A DNA stretch of 64,000 nucleotides from an uncultured bacterium (GCA_949035555.1 CAROLD010000005.1:20127-84126); one strand, 5' to 3'. Positions 44,250 to 53,568 are shown, numbered from the stretch's first letter. Numbers and translations: made by a program. Notes: generated from the sequence alone by a model not told the origin.

Positions 44250-44358
44250 TATTTTTTGTAAAATAATTTTTGTTATAAAAAATATATTAAGGAATAGATT
44301 TTATATCTTTATGGTGTATAATGAATTGGTATTATTAAGAAAATGAGATTATAATTTT

Positions 44359-45153
44359 ATGCAAAATACTTTAGAAAGAAAAGCTTTAAAAAATATAGAT
44401 TTTAATTGTGATTTAGCACAGAGCTTCGGGATATACAAAAACAGTTCGGAAAGCAGATTGCTTGATTATTCAAGTTCTGTTAATATTTCCTGCGGTTTCC
44501 ATGCCGGTGACCCGCTTACTATTAAAGAAGCTTTGCTTCAAGCTAAAGAGCGAAACGTTGTTGTTGGTGCACATATCGGATATGATGATATTCAAGGTTT
44601 TGGATACCGAAAAATGGACTTGTATACTGACGAATTAGAAGCTCTGGTTATGTATCAGGTCGGAGCATTAATGACTTTTGCAAAAGCTTACAATATGGAA
44701 ATTGAACACGTAAGACCTCATGGTGCGATGTATAGACAAGCTGCCGAAGATTTAGATACTTCAAAAACTATTGCACGCGCGGTAAGAAAATGTTCAAAAT
44801 GGCTGGTGTATTATGGTGCAACAGGTGAAAATCTTGCAATAGCAGGAGATGAAGAAAATATTCAGGTGGCTCACGAAGTTCATCTTGAAAAAATTTATGA
44901 TGCGAACGGAAATATTGATTTCTCCGCAAGAGATTTAGAAAACACACAAATTTCTATTCAAAGATTGAAAGACTTACTTCAAAACTCCCAAGTAACAAAT
45001 AATGCCGGTGGAAAAACCGTTGTTAGAGCGGATTCAATTCACTTTTCCAACAAACTTGCCAATGTAAAAGAACTTATTATTCAAGCAAGAGAAATGGTTG
45101 AACCTCTACCTTACAACTATAAAAATGCTCAAAAATCAGGCTGGGTTTTATAA
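44359..45153 (+). CDS. pxpA: 5-oxoprolinase subunit A (LamB/YcsF family)
   Basis: 264 residues. NIDFNCDLAQSFG, NISCGFHAGDP, GAHIGYDD, VRPHGAMYRQA and the C-terminal region match PxpA, which with PxpB and PxpC opens 5-oxoproline (pyroglutamate) using ATP. The partner genes pxpB and pxpC are not in the window. A TGTATAAT promoter lies near 44317. It precedes yvcK by 33 bases. Confidence 0.88.
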   Translation: MQNTLERKALKNIDFNCDLAQSFGIYKNSSESRLLDYSSSVNISCGFHAGDPLTIKEALLQAKERNVVVGAHIGYDDIQGFGYRKMDLYTDELEALVMYQVGALMTFAKAYNMEIEHVRPHGAMYRQAAEDLDTSKTIARAVRKCSKWLVYYGATGENLAIAGDEENIQVAHEVHLEKIYDANGNIDFSARDLENTQISIQRLKDLLQNSQVTNNAGGKTVVRADSIHFSNKLANVKELIIQAREMVEPLPYNYKNAQKSGWVL

Positions 45154-45186
45154 TTCTATAGAATAATATTAGACAAAGGGAAATGT

Positions 45187-46497
45187 ATGATTAAGAAAAT
45201 AAAAATGCCAAAACAAGCGGGATGGCTAATTCCCGGGCTTCAGGTAAAAAGATGGTTTGCACTGATTCTTTTCGGTGCTGTTTTGATGACTGTCGGGATT
45301 TTAATTCTCTTCGACTTACAGCCAATTTGGAATACTATGCAGTTTATTCGCAAAATTGCTGACAGCATATCTACCGAATGGCTTGCTTTTGGTATTGTAA
45401 TGATTGGTGCGGCAATATTTTTTAAAGGTTGGCAGAAGACTAATCTTTCTATTCTTGATCTTGAAGAAGATAGGCATAATGACGTTTTACTGGAAAATTT
45501 ATATAGAAGGAGAAAGCTCAACCGCGGACCTCGAATTGTTGCTGTTGGCGGCGGAACAGGCTTATCTATGCTGTTAAGCGGGATTAAAAATATTACCAAT
45601 AATATTACAGCTATTGTGTCAGTGGGAGATGACGGCGGAAGCTCAGGAAGATTAAGAGAAGAACTGGGTATTTTGCCTCCCGGAGATATAAGACACTGTA
45701 TTACCGCTCTTGCAGATGACGAAGATTTGGTTAATAAATTATTTAAATATAGATTTAATAATGGAGAAGGGCTGGAAGGACACAGTTTTGGCAACCTTTT
45801 CCTTACCGCGCTTTGCGAAATTACAGGTAGTATGGTTACTGCAGTGAAAGAATCTTCTAATGTTTTGTCAATTAGAGGTCGTGTTCTGCCTGCTACTCTG
45901 GACGATATGAAACTTGTTGCTGAGCTGGAAGACGGAAGAATTATACACGGGGAATCAAATATACCGGAAGCTCATGGCAAAGTTAAAAGACTTATGTCTG
46001 AGCCAGCTAACTGCAAAGCTCTTCCTGAGGTTATTGATGCAATCAAAAATGCTGAACTTATTATTCTGGGTCCGGGAAGCTTATATACAAGTGTTATCCC
46101 TAATCTTTTGATTAAAGAGATAGCCAAAGAAATTGCAAAATCTAAAGCTAAAAAGATTTATGTTTGTAATATTATGACTCAACCCGGTGAGACTGACAGT
46201 TACAAGGTTTCAGATCATTTGAAAGCCTTAATTGAACATGCAGGATCTAATAAAATTGTCGATGCAGTGCTTGTTAATGATTATTTACCTGATAACCTTG
46301 CTGATAAATACCAGAAATCAGGTTCTTATCCTGTAAAACTGGATATTTCGGAAATTAAAAAACTCGGGGTTAAAATCTTTGCTAAAAAGCTTATCCAAGA
46401 CAGCAAAGAAGGGCTTGTAAGACATAGTTCAAACAGGGTTGCAAGAGCGATATATTACTGGTTCAGAAAAAGAGCCGCAGCTAATAGAGGTAAATAA
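45187..46497 (+). CDS. yvcK: YvcK/CofD-family protein with N-terminal membrane hairpin
   Basis: 436 residues. Two membrane helices (about 20-40 and 58-75) precede the YvcK domain: VAVGGGTGLSMLLSGI, SVGDDGGSSGRLR, LPPGDIRHC, GLEGHSFGN, LGPGSLYTSVIPNLL and NIMTQPGETD. In Bacillus YvcK binds UDP-sugars and affects cell shape and carbon flux; the membrane hairpin is known from cyanobacterial members. It is followed 5 bases later by panB, so they share a transcript. Confidence 0.9.
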   Translation: MIKKIKMPKQAGWLIPGLQVKRWFALILFGAVLMTVGILILFDLQPIWNTMQFIRKIADSISTEWLAFGIVMIGAAIFFKGWQKTNLSILDLEEDRHNDVLLENLYRRRKLNRGPRIVAVGGGTGLSMLLSGIKNITNNITAIVSVGDDGGSSGRLREELGILPPGDIRHCITALADDEDLVNKLFKYRFNNGEGLEGHSFGNLFLTALCEITGSMVTAVKESSNVLSIRGRVLPATLDDMKLVAELEDGRIIHGESNIPEAHGKVKRLMSEPANCKALPEVIDAIKNAELIILGPGSLYTSVIPNLLIKEIAKEIAKSKAKKIYVCNIMTQPGETDSYKVSDHLKALIEHAGSNKIVDAVLVNDYLPDNLADKYQKSGSYPVKLDISEIKKLGVKIFAKKLIQDSKEGLVRHSSNRVARAIYYWFRKRAAANRGK

Positions 46498-46502
46498 GGG
46501 TA

Positions 46503-47300
46503 ATGGCAAAAGTTACAGTACGAACATTACAAAAGTACAAAGATGTGAATGAAAAATTTTCAGTTTTGACAGCTTATGACTACTCCACTGCGAAATATAT
46601 TGATGAAGCAGGTGTTGATGTTATTTTAATTGGAGACAGTCTTGCAATGGTAGCTTTGGGGTATGAAAGCACAAACTGTATCGGAGTGGAAGAAATGTCA
46701 ATTTTTACCCGTGCAGTTGCAAAAGGTGCTAGTCGTGCAATGGTTGTAACAGATATGCCGTTTATGAGCTACACAATAGATATTCCGACAGCATTAACTA
46801 ACATTGGCAATATGGTGAAAATCGGTGCTAATGCTGTAAAGCTTGAAGGTTGTAACGATTATATTCTTGAACTTATCAGGCGAACTACTCAAATGGGCGT
46901 TCCTGTTATGGGACATATAGGTTTTACACCGCAATCTCAAAATGTTATCGGGGGGCATCTAATTCAAGGTAAAACGGTTGACGCTGTAGAAGAAATTCTT
47001 AAACAGGCTAAAGCTTTAGAACAAGCAGGAGTATTCTCTGTTGTACTCGAAATGGTTCCTGAAACTTGCGGGAAATATATTACAGAAAATTTAAAAATCC
47101 CGACAATTTCTTGTGGTGCAGGTAGATTTTGTGATGCTCAAGTGGTAGTATGTGATGATTTGTTCGGCAAATTTTCAGACTTCAAACCCAAATTTGCCAG
47201 AAAATACGGTGATATGAAATCACTTATATTAAGTTGTGCAAAAAATTATAATGATGATGTTAAATTAGGAAAATTTCCTTCAGAAGAAGAGGTTTATTAA
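46503..47300 (+). CDS. panB: 3-methyl-2-oxobutanoate hydroxymethyltransferase
   Basis: 265 residues of the ketopantoate synthase family, first step of pantothenate synthesis. LTAYDYSTA, ILIGDSLAMV, MPFMSY, GANAVKLEG, GHIGFTPQS and the C-terminal EMVPE are all visible, with the Mg-binding aspartates in place. It is 5 bases after yvcK and 1 base before panC. Confidence 0.95.
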   Translation: MAKVTVRTLQKYKDVNEKFSVLTAYDYSTAKYIDEAGVDVILIGDSLAMVALGYESTNCIGVEEMSIFTRAVAKGASRAMVVTDMPFMSYTIDIPTALTNIGNMVKIGANAVKLEGCNDYILELIRRTTQMGVPVMGHIGFTPQSQNVIGGHLIQGKTVDAVEEILKQAKALEQAGVFSVVLEMVPETCGKYITENLKIPTISCGAGRFCDAQVVVCDDLFGKFSDFKPKFARKYGDMKSLILSCAKNYNDDVKLGKFPSEEEVY

Positions 47301-47301
47301 A

Positions 47302-48156
47302 ATGTTAATCCATACAATAGCAGAAGTTAGAGAACAAGTAAAACAATGGAAAAAAGAAGGACTTACAGTTGGACTTGTACCGACAATGGGTGCCTTACAT
47401 GCCGGACACTTAAGCCTTATAAATAAAGCCGTTGAAAAATGTGACAGAGTTGTTGTTTCTGTGTTTGTAAATCCTATTCAGTTTTGTCCCGGTGAAGACT
47501 TAGACAAATATCCGAGAACTCTTGAAGCTGATACTAAAATGTGTGAAGATGCAGGTGTTTCAATTGTCTTTGCACCGTCACCCACTGAAATGTACGGAGA
47601 ATCGCAAATGAGAACTAACGACTTTTTAACTTATGTTATTCCCCCGTTTTTTCACGTTAACAAGCTCTGTGGTAAGTCAAGAGTAGGACACTTTGACGGG
47701 GTTTGTACAGTTGTAAATAAATTGTTCAATGTTGTTCAGCCTGACTATGCATTTTTTGGACAGAAGGATGCCCAGCAGCTTTGTATCATAAAGAAAATGG
47801 TCAAAGATTTGAATATTCCAGTTGAAATAATTTCTTGTCCTATTGTTAGAGAAAGTTCAGGGTTGGCTTTGAGTTCAAGAAATAAATACTTATCTGAAGA
47901 AGATAAAGTACATGCTCTTGCTCTTTCAAAAATTTTGAATAATATTAAAAGCTGTTATGAAAAAGGAATAACGAATGTGGAAGCTTTAAAAGAAACAGCT
48001 TTCCAATTTTTGGATGAACATCACGACCTTGAGTATCTGGAATTCCTAAATGAAGATGATTTAGAAGAAGTAAAAACCGCTGATAAAAACACTAGAGTCT
48101 TCATTGCTTGTAAAGTGGGTGGTGTGAGACTGATTGACAACATTCTTCTTGGATAG
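47302..48156 (+). CDS. panC: Pantoate-beta-alanine ligase
   Basis: 284 residues. VPTMGALHAGHLSLI holds the nucleotide-binding HxGH, followed by VFVNPIQF, RVGHFDGVCTVV and FFGQKDAQQL; SSRNKYLS is the KMSKS-like end. It joins pantoate and beta-alanine with ATP. It is coupled to panB with GAGG upstream. Confidence 0.96.
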   Translation: MLIHTIAEVREQVKQWKKEGLTVGLVPTMGALHAGHLSLINKAVEKCDRVVVSVFVNPIQFCPGEDLDKYPRTLEADTKMCEDAGVSIVFAPSPTEMYGESQMRTNDFLTYVIPPFFHVNKLCGKSRVGHFDGVCTVVNKLFNVVQPDYAFFGQKDAQQLCIIKKMVKDLNIPVEIISCPIVRESSGLALSSRNKYLSEEDKVHALALSKILNNIKSCYEKGITNVEALKETAFQFLDEHHDLEYLEFLNEDDLEEVKTADKNTRVFIACKVGGVRLIDNILLG

Positions 48157-48203
48157 AAAAAAGGATAATTGCGATATTTCACAATCTGCGATAAACTCAC
48201 ATT

Positions 48204-49172
48204 ATGAGCGAAAATTTATTAACAATAAAAGATTTGTATGTTGATTATACAACCAAAAAAGGGATTCTAGGAACTCCTTCAATTGTGCATGCCGTAAATA
48301 ATGTTTCGCTAGATATCAAAAAAGGAGAAATCCTTGCTATCGCGGGTGAATCCGGATGCGGCAAGTCAACTCTTGCTAAAGCAATTATGAAACTTGTTGA
48401 AGCTGCTTCAGGTAAAATCTTGCTTGAAAAAACAAATATATTAGATTTAAAAAAATCTGAAGAATTAAAAAGTTTCTACAAGCAAGTGCAAATAATATTC
48501 CAAAACCCGTATTCAAGCTTAAATCCCAAAATGAGAATCGGACAAATTTTAAGAGAACCGATTGAAATAAATACAGATTTAACAAAAGAAGAAATTGAAA
48601 AAATTGTAGAAGACAAAATATCCAAAGTAGGGCTTGATAAAAATTGTCTAGAATTGTATCCGCATGAATTTTCAGGCGGGCAAAGACAAAGAATTGCAAT
48701 TGCACGTTCGCTAATTTTAAATCCAAAATTTATTATTGCAGACGAACCTGTAAGTGCTTTAGATGTAAGTATTCAAGCTCAAATTATCAATCTGTTAAAA
48801 GAGCTTAAAGATGATTTTAATCTGACATTTTTATTTATTTCACACGATTTGAGTGTAATTAAATATATTTCTGACAGGATTGCTGTTATGTATCTCGGGG
48901 AAATAATAGAAATCGGACAAACATCTGAAATCTTTTCAGAACCAAAACATCCATATACAAAAGCCTTATTGAGTGCAGTGCCGGAACTGAACATACAACA
49001 CGCAAAAGAAAAAATCCATTTGCAAGGCGAACTGCCTTCTCCTGAAAATCTTCCAAAAGGATGCAAGTTCCATACTCGATGTCCGTTTGTTATGGAAAAA
49101 TGTAAAACTCAACAACCCCAAGAAATTTATTTTACTGATACACACAGTTGTAAGTGTTTTTTATATGAGTAG
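48204..49172 (+). CDS. Oligopeptide/dipeptide ABC transporter ATPase (OppF/DppF type)
   Basis: 322 residues. Walker A GESGCGKSTL, Q-loop, signature FSGGQRQRIAIAR, Walker B IIADEP, H-loop FISHD, and the C-terminal Opp domain with its cysteines (CKFHTRCPF, CKTQQPQ). The other subunits (OppA-D) are absent here, so it is solitary or works with distant genes. No clear ribosome site precedes it; a TAAACT box ends 6 bases before the ATG. Confidence 0.9.
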   Translation: MSENLLTIKDLYVDYTTKKGILGTPSIVHAVNNVSLDIKKGEILAIAGESGCGKSTLAKAIMKLVEAASGKILLEKTNILDLKKSEELKSFYKQVQIIFQNPYSSLNPKMRIGQILREPIEINTDLTKEEIEKIVEDKISKVGLDKNCLELYPHEFSGGQRQRIAIARSLILNPKFIIADEPVSALDVSIQAQIINLLKELKDDFNLTFLFISHDLSVIKYISDRIAVMYLGEIIEIGQTSEIFSEPKHPYTKALLSAVPELNIQHAKEKIHLQGELPSPENLPKGCKFHTRCPFVMEKCKTQQPQEIYFTDTHSCKCFLYE

Positions 49173-49194
49173 CAAAATTTTTTATACTCAGATT

Positions 49195-49200
49195 TATAAT
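49195..49200 (+). promoter_or_regulatory. -10 box, predicted near-leaderless start
   Basis: TATAAT with 7 bases to the ATG at 49208 and no Shine-Dalgarno. Confidence 0.5.
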
Positions 49201-49207
49201 AAACACT

Positions 49208-49969
49208 ATGATAAAACTTACTATTAATCATCAACTTTCTCATTTGCCGATAGCAAAAGCAAAAGGCACTCCGCAAGAGCGATTGCAAAAGGCAATTCAT
49301 TTTAATGATGAGTTTTTTAAAAATATCAAAAGCGCATATTCATATGGAGATATTTCTCCCGAAATTTTTGCACAAATTTTAAAGCGCAGTGCAAATACAA
49401 ATATCCCTGTAACAATATCATCGGGTCGTAATCTGTCAGGGCGCACTTCTATTGATTTGGATACGGAAGGAGTGCACTGCGGATACGATATAGTGTTACC
49501 ATTAACAACACTTAATAATAAAGTCAGCAAAAGCTATTCAGCAATATTTATGCACGAAGCAATGCATTATTTTGACAGGATTATAAATCCAAAATATAAC
49601 ATAAGAGATTTAAATGTATTCAATCGAGGATACAATGGAAGAGAGTTAAAAGAATTTTATAATAAATATCTTTATATAAAAATGCCGCTTAATAAGTCTG
49701 CGGTAGATGCCTTTTTGAAAGATAAACCAGTGCAAGAACAAATTGATATGCTGCAAAATATTCGATATAATCTTAAGTTGGAATTAAACGCATACAAGCA
49801 CACACGCAAATATCTCGCATTAATGAAAAAATGTTTTCCTAAAACTGAATATATTCCGGATAAGCCAATATCATACAAAGAATATCATTTCCCTGAAAAG
49901 ATTAAATATCTTGAAGAAAAATTAGCAGAAATAATTCAAGCAGAAAGAGCAAGATTAGCTAAAAAATAA
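49208..49969 (+). CDS. Putative zincin metalloprotease
   Basis: 253 residues. HEAMHYFD at 116-123 gives HExxH (H116, E117, H120), and ELNAYKHTR (E192) could be the third ligand. No signal peptide is seen. It is basic and helical in its C-terminal half, ending in EKIKYLEEKLAEIIQAERAR. It shares only the motif with the zincin at 26922, not the overall sequence. No known family is recognised. Confidence 0.6.
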   Translation: MIKLTINHQLSHLPIAKAKGTPQERLQKAIHFNDEFFKNIKSAYSYGDISPEIFAQILKRSANTNIPVTISSGRNLSGRTSIDLDTEGVHCGYDIVLPLTTLNNKVSKSYSAIFMHEAMHYFDRIINPKYNIRDLNVFNRGYNGRELKEFYNKYLYIKMPLNKSAVDAFLKDKPVQEQIDMLQNIRYNLKLELNAYKHTRKYLALMKKCFPKTEYIPDKPISYKEYHFPEKIKYLEEKLAEIIQAERARLAKK

Positions 49970-49977
49970 ATTTTCTG

Positions 49978-49986
49978 TGCTATAAT
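49978..49986 (+). promoter_or_regulatory. Extended -10 promoter of smpB, predicted leaderless
   Basis: TGC then TATAAT (49981-49986), with 6 bases to the ATG at 49993. It lies inside the 23-base gap after the upstream gene. Confidence 0.6.
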
Positions 49987-49992
49987 CAGGCT

Positions 49993-50445
49993 ATGGACAA
50001 AAAAGTAATTACAACCAATCGAAAAGCTTTTCACGACTACACAATTTTTGATAAATATGTAGCCGGAATTGTCCTGACCGGAACAGAAATTAAATCTGTA
50101 AGAAAAAATGCGATAAACTTAAAAGACAGTTTTTGTAAAATTGAAGACAACGAGATCTTTCTTTATAACTGTCATATTTCGCCATATGAACAGGGGAACA
50201 GATATAACCATAAAGCAGAACGAACTCGTAAACTTCTTTTGACAAAAAAAGAAATTCTAAAAATGCATACAAAAATAAAAAAAGACGGTTACACAATTGT
50301 TCCATTGGAAGTGTTTATATTGAAAGGGTTTGCAAAGGTAGAAATCGGACTGGCGAAAGGTAAAAAACTTCATGATAAACGTGACGATATCGCAAAAAAA
50401 GATCAACAGCGAGAAATGGACAGAGCTTCAAAAATTAAATACTAA
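49993..50445 (+). CDS. smpB: SsrA-binding protein
   Basis: 150 residues that bind tmRNA and bring it to stalled ribosomes. Visible are NRKAFHDYTIFDKYVAGIVL, TGTEIKSVR, NLKDSFCKI, CHISPYEQGN and the basic C-terminal KGKKLHDKRDDIAKKDQQRE. The tmRNA gene itself is not seen in the window. It overlaps the convergent 50442 gene by 4 bases. Confidence 0.96.
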   Translation: MDKKVITTNRKAFHDYTIFDKYVAGIVLTGTEIKSVRKNAINLKDSFCKIEDNEIFLYNCHISPYEQGNRYNHKAERTRKLLLTKKEILKMHTKIKKDGYTIVPLEVFILKGFAKVEIGLAKGKKLHDKRDDIAKKDQQREMDRASKIKY

Positions 50446-50843
50446 TCTGCGAATTTTCTGGTCATAATAATATTACCATAATTGTCATAACAGTTTGTTC
50501 CGCGCCAGTGTGCAATTAATTTACCGTTTCTATTGTAAATTAAGGTTTCATCTTCGGATAGGCGCATTGTTGTTGTAACAAGATTTCCTTCTGTATTATA
50601 TTTATAAGATTTATAAGGATATTCAATGGACGTACGTTTTTCTGTATGCGTCAAAAAACCTTCCTCATTGTAATATAAGACAACAAGGGGGGTATTTTTG
50701 TATCTGACGGCAGAGGTTCCGTCAGAAAAATATGCAGTAATTTTATCTTTATCTTCAATTTGCTGAATCCCGCCTGTTATAACATGTGCTGGCGTTTGGA
50801 GTACTATTAAGGAAAATGTAATAAAAAAAATAAATATTTTCAT
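50442..50843 (-). CDS. Small exported protein with YD-like repeats
   Basis: 133 residues with a signal peptide (KIFIFFITFSLIVLQTPA|HVI) and four to five short beta repeats of the type YNEEGFLTHTEKR, YNTEGNLVTTTMR, YNRNGKLIAHW, YDNYGNIIM. These resemble the repeat protein at 30104 and MORN-like or YD modules. Unknown function. No ribosome site is seen. Confidence 0.6.
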   Translation of the reverse strand: MKIFIFFITFSLIVLQTPAHVITGGIQQIEDKDKITAYFSDGTSAVRYKNTPLVVLYYNEEGFLTHTEKRTSIEYPYKSYKYNTEGNLVTTTMRLSEDETLIYNRNGKLIAHWRGTNCYDNYGNIIMTRKFAD

Positions 50844-50905
50844 AATATATATTTAATGATTTTTATAAAAATACCAATGTGACTATTTAAAAAATTATGA
50901 TAATT

Positions 50906-50914
50906 TGCTATAAT
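50906..50914 (+). promoter_or_regulatory. Extended -10 promoter
   Basis: TGC then TATAAT (50909-50914); no clear -35; initiation expected near 50921, 30 bases before the ATG at 50951. Confidence 0.55.
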
Positions 50915-50950
50915 GTAAGAAAATTGTAGTTGGAAGAAAAGGAATATATT

Positions 50951-51445
50951 ATGAAAAAGTTATTAGTATCATTACTTGTTTTGGGAATTGCACTTCCTGC
51001 GGTGGCAATCAACGAACCTAAATTGAGCCGAAAATGCCGCAGGCATCCTGAAAAATGTCAGGTTCCTATGATAACACCAATTCAGGAACAGCAAATGACA
51101 CTGGGGATTGTTCAAAGAGATATAAAAATCGGCACACCGCAAGCTGAAGTCGCGGCAGTTCTGGGTTCTCCTAATATTGTAACTCAGGATGCTGAGGGTC
51201 TTGAAACATGGATTTATGATAAAGTGTCATCAATTACATCATATAACAATTCAGGTTTCGGTGTTGGTATTGGCGGAATGGGCGGCGGTTACGGATCTGG
51301 CGGATTTGGCGGCGGGCTTGCTAATGTTGGTTACAACAAAAGCGGCGGCACAGTTCAATCGGTCAAAAAAACTTTAACTGTTGTATTAAAATTTGATGCC
51401 AGCGGGAATGTTGCTAAACTTAATTATCACATGAGTACATTCTAG
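50951..51445 (+). CDS. Exported SmpA/BamE-like protein
   Basis: 164 residues with signal peptide (KKLLVSLLVLGIALPAVA|INE). The core IKIGTPQAEVAAVLGSPNIV...ETWIYDK matches the SmpA/OmlA (BamE) fold used in outer membrane assembly or other two-layer folds. A 40-residue glycine-rich loop (GIGGMGGGYGSGGFGGG) is inserted. No lipobox cysteine is seen. I start at ATG 50951 (AAAAGGA upstream) since the TTG at 50930 adds only polar residues. Followed by the paralogous pair at 51458 and 51979. Confidence 0.7.
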   Translation: MKKLLVSLLVLGIALPAVAINEPKLSRKCRRHPEKCQVPMITPIQEQQMTLGIVQRDIKIGTPQAEVAAVLGSPNIVTQDAEGLETWIYDKVSSITSYNNSGFGVGIGGMGGGYGSGGFGGGLANVGYNKSGGTVQSVKKTLTVVLKFDASGNVAKLNYHMSTF

Positions 51446-51457
51446 GGAGTTATCTGA

Positions 51458-51982
51458 ATGATGAAAAAGTTATTAGCAATTCTTTTTATAATATGTTTAG
51501 CTTTGCCGGTTTACGCAAAAAAACGCGAAGCTGAAAAAATCATAACTCCGATGTCACAATTAGAAAAAAGACAATTCCAGACAAGGACGTACGAACTTAA
51601 TGATAAACCGCTTGTAATGAAAGCTATGCTGAATGTATTGCAAGATGAAGGGTTTATTGTTTATAACGCTAATCCTTTACTCGGGTTTATCTACGGGGTG
51701 AAAGATTTTGATACTTCAGATCCGAATATTGATATTTCAAAAGAATTCGGGCTATCAAAATCCCGTCTTAACTGGAACGGAGTTAAAGTGGCAACAATTG
51801 AAACAACTGCAAATGTTACCGAATACGGAAAAAGTATTCGAGTAAGAGTTAATTTCAAGCGTAAATTATTAAATATATATGGTAATGCTCAATTTATTGA
51901 CGATATAAATGATGAGAATTATTATCAGGAATTTTTCTCAAAGGTAGATAAAGCAATTTTCTTACAGAAACAAAAAATATGA
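51458..51982 (+). CDS. Exported protein, paralog A of a tandem pair
   Basis: 174 residues, signal peptide (MKKLLAILFIICLALPVYA|KKR), then MSQLEKRQFQTRTYELND and KAMLNVLQDEGFIVYNANPLLGFI. A small beta-rich domain continues to the end. It shares its core with the next gene, so the two arose by tandem duplication. Function unknown; similar sequences occur in proteobacterial exported proteins. GGGAG precedes the ATG. Confidence 0.65.
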   Translation: MMKKLLAILFIICLALPVYAKKREAEKIITPMSQLEKRQFQTRTYELNDKPLVMKAMLNVLQDEGFIVYNANPLLGFIYGVKDFDTSDPNIDISKEFGLSKSRLNWNGVKVATIETTANVTEYGKSIRVRVNFKRKLLNIYGNAQFIDDINDENYYQEFFSKVDKAIFLQKQKI

Positions 51983-52584
51983 TGAAAAAACTTTTTGCAG
52001 TGATTTTAACAATAATATTTTGTACCTGCACATCAAATTTGGCTTTTGCAAAGCGAATGCCAAAGATGTCACAGCTTGAACTGCGCGATATGCAGACAAG
52101 AATCTTTGAAACTCCAGATAAAGATAAAGTTTTAAAATCAGCAATTAATACTTTGCAGGACAGCGGATTTGTAATTCAGGAAATTGAACCTGAATTAGGT
52201 TATCTGAGAGCCAGAAAAACTTTTAAAAAACACTTTGTAAATAAAAAACGTGTTGCCGGCTGGTCATTGATGCTTGCTGTAATGACAGCATACACTGTAG
52301 CTTCTTACGGAACGGCTGTAGGTTATATGTATGACCCTGCAATGCGTATTAAAAATGAAATGAATGATAAAACTGTAGTGGTTGATTCAAATGTTAATGT
52401 TGAAAAATTTGGCAAAGATAAAACTAAAGTCCGTTTTGTACTTGTTGAAAAGGTTTTGCAAAACGCAGACGGATATTCCTATGTGAAATCTGCACCGACA
52501 AATGTAATCAGGCTTTATACTCCTGAAGTTTATCAGGAATTTTTCGCACAGCTTGATAAAAGTATTTTTTATGAAGGGATTTAA
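51979..52584 (+). CDS. Exported protein, paralog B of a tandem pair
   Basis: 201 residues with signal peptide (KKLFAVILTIIFCTCTSNLAFA) and core MSQLELRDMQTRIFETPD...SAINTLQDSGFVIQEIEPELGYL. An inserted hydrophobic segment (WSLMLAVMTAYTVASYGTAV, about 92-111) distinguishes it from paralog A and may span a membrane. The start overlaps the stop of paralog A by 4 bases (ATGA), so translation is coupled. Confidence 0.65.
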   Translation: MMKKLFAVILTIIFCTCTSNLAFAKRMPKMSQLELRDMQTRIFETPDKDKVLKSAINTLQDSGFVIQEIEPELGYLRARKTFKKHFVNKKRVAGWSLMLAVMTAYTVASYGTAVGYMYDPAMRIKNEMNDKTVVVDSNVNVEKFGKDKTKVRFVLVEKVLQNADGYSYVKSAPTNVIRLYTPEVYQEFFAQLDKSIFYEGI

Positions 52585-52587
52585 ACT

Positions 52588-53259
52588 ATGCAGTATATTG
52601 CAATAAAAAAAGAAGAACGTGACGGCGAAATAGTTTTTGCTGTAAATGCAATTCCTTTAAAAAATAAAAACCGATCAATTGTACAAAAAATACCGCATCC
52701 GCTGGGTTCAGATATTTTGTTGTATAAATCAATTGATGAAGCAAAAGATGCAATTTCAAGAGCAGGTTTTTCTTACATATTGCCTGACGGTAAAAAAGTA
52801 ACTCCTACACGTAAAGTCAAGCCGACTGCACAATCAAACGGTAATTATGATGAAGTAATATATTCGATAATAAAAGACAAAATAAATTCTTCGAATTCTA
52901 ATGTCTGCGCTTCCGCAATTTTAGCAATTGCGGAATTCCCAACAGAAGAAACTTTTGATCTTTTGATTGAAAAAATTGGGGAAGAAAATGACAACATAAG
53001 AAAGAATGCCATTTCCGCGATATGCAGATACGGAAAATTTTTACCGGACAAAATTATCAAAGCTCTGTCTTCTGATAACTGGGTAACAAGGAATTCTGCA
53101 TTGACCTGCATATCAACTCTTGCCGCTGACAGCGATATTGTTGTTGAAAAATTTATCTCTCCTGTTATAAAAGCCGTTGATGATACCAACCCGATTGTGC
53201 AGTCAAACGCTTTGACTACACTTGCTATTGTTTATCAAAATTACAAAAAGAACAAATAA
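52588..53259 (+). CDS. HEAT-like repeat protein
   Basis: 223 residues. The first 75 are beta-rich; residues 90-220 are HEAT-type alpha pairs (for example ASAILAIAEFPTEETFDLLI; IRKNAISAICRYG; RNSALTCISTLA). HEAT arrays bind protein or phycobilin partners, but nothing here identifies one. It lies 3 bases after the paralog pair, so it belongs to the same operon. Confidence 0.65.
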   Translation: MQYIAIKKEERDGEIVFAVNAIPLKNKNRSIVQKIPHPLGSDILLYKSIDEAKDAISRAGFSYILPDGKKVTPTRKVKPTAQSNGNYDEVIYSIIKDKINSSNSNVCASAILAIAEFPTEETFDLLIEKIGEENDNIRKNAISAICRYGKFLPDKIIKALSSDNWVTRNSALTCISTLAADSDIVVEKFISPVIKAVDDTNPIVQSNALTTLAIVYQNYKKNK

Positions 53260-53261
53260 CT

Positions 53262-53441
53262 TTAACAGCTGCCTTTTCTCATTAAATCTGACAATTTTAA
53301 TTCTTTTGGAGCGTGAGTTGACTTTGAAGTTCTTTCAACCGGTGTTGACTCTTCATCTCTGTAATTAGCCAATCCTATTTTTGTTCCATTGCTTTCTTTA
53401 AGCATAAAAATTTCTTGAAAAAATGATATAATATTACCCAT
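53262..53441 (-). CDS. Small protein of 59 residues, unknown function
   Basis: 59 codons on the minus strand with AGGAG 8 bases before the ATG, starting MGNIISFFQEIFMLKE and ending LKLSDLMRKGSC. It has an amphipathic N-terminal helix and a basic/polar tail. A TATAAT about 10 bases ahead of the ribosome site provides a promoter. The stop is 2 bases from the end of the convergent HEAT-like gene. No family is recognised. Confidence 0.6.
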   Translation of the reverse strand: MGNIISFFQEIFMLKESNGTKIGLANYRDEESTPVERTSKSTHAPKELKLSDLMRKGSC

Positions 53442-53568
53442 AATGTTTCTCCTATAATTATTATAGCTTAACTTTTGGTACGTATATCATACATTTAAAC
53501 GATTTCAGTCTAAAAAATCATTATGCTTTGTGTTATATTTAATGTACAGGGAATTTGAGGAATAAAAT

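Noticed and set aside
44250..44298. ATATTTTTT / AAAAAATAT as a terminator after the M16 gene
   Set aside because: Stem of only A-T pairs with a long loop and no proper T run; it may be chance.
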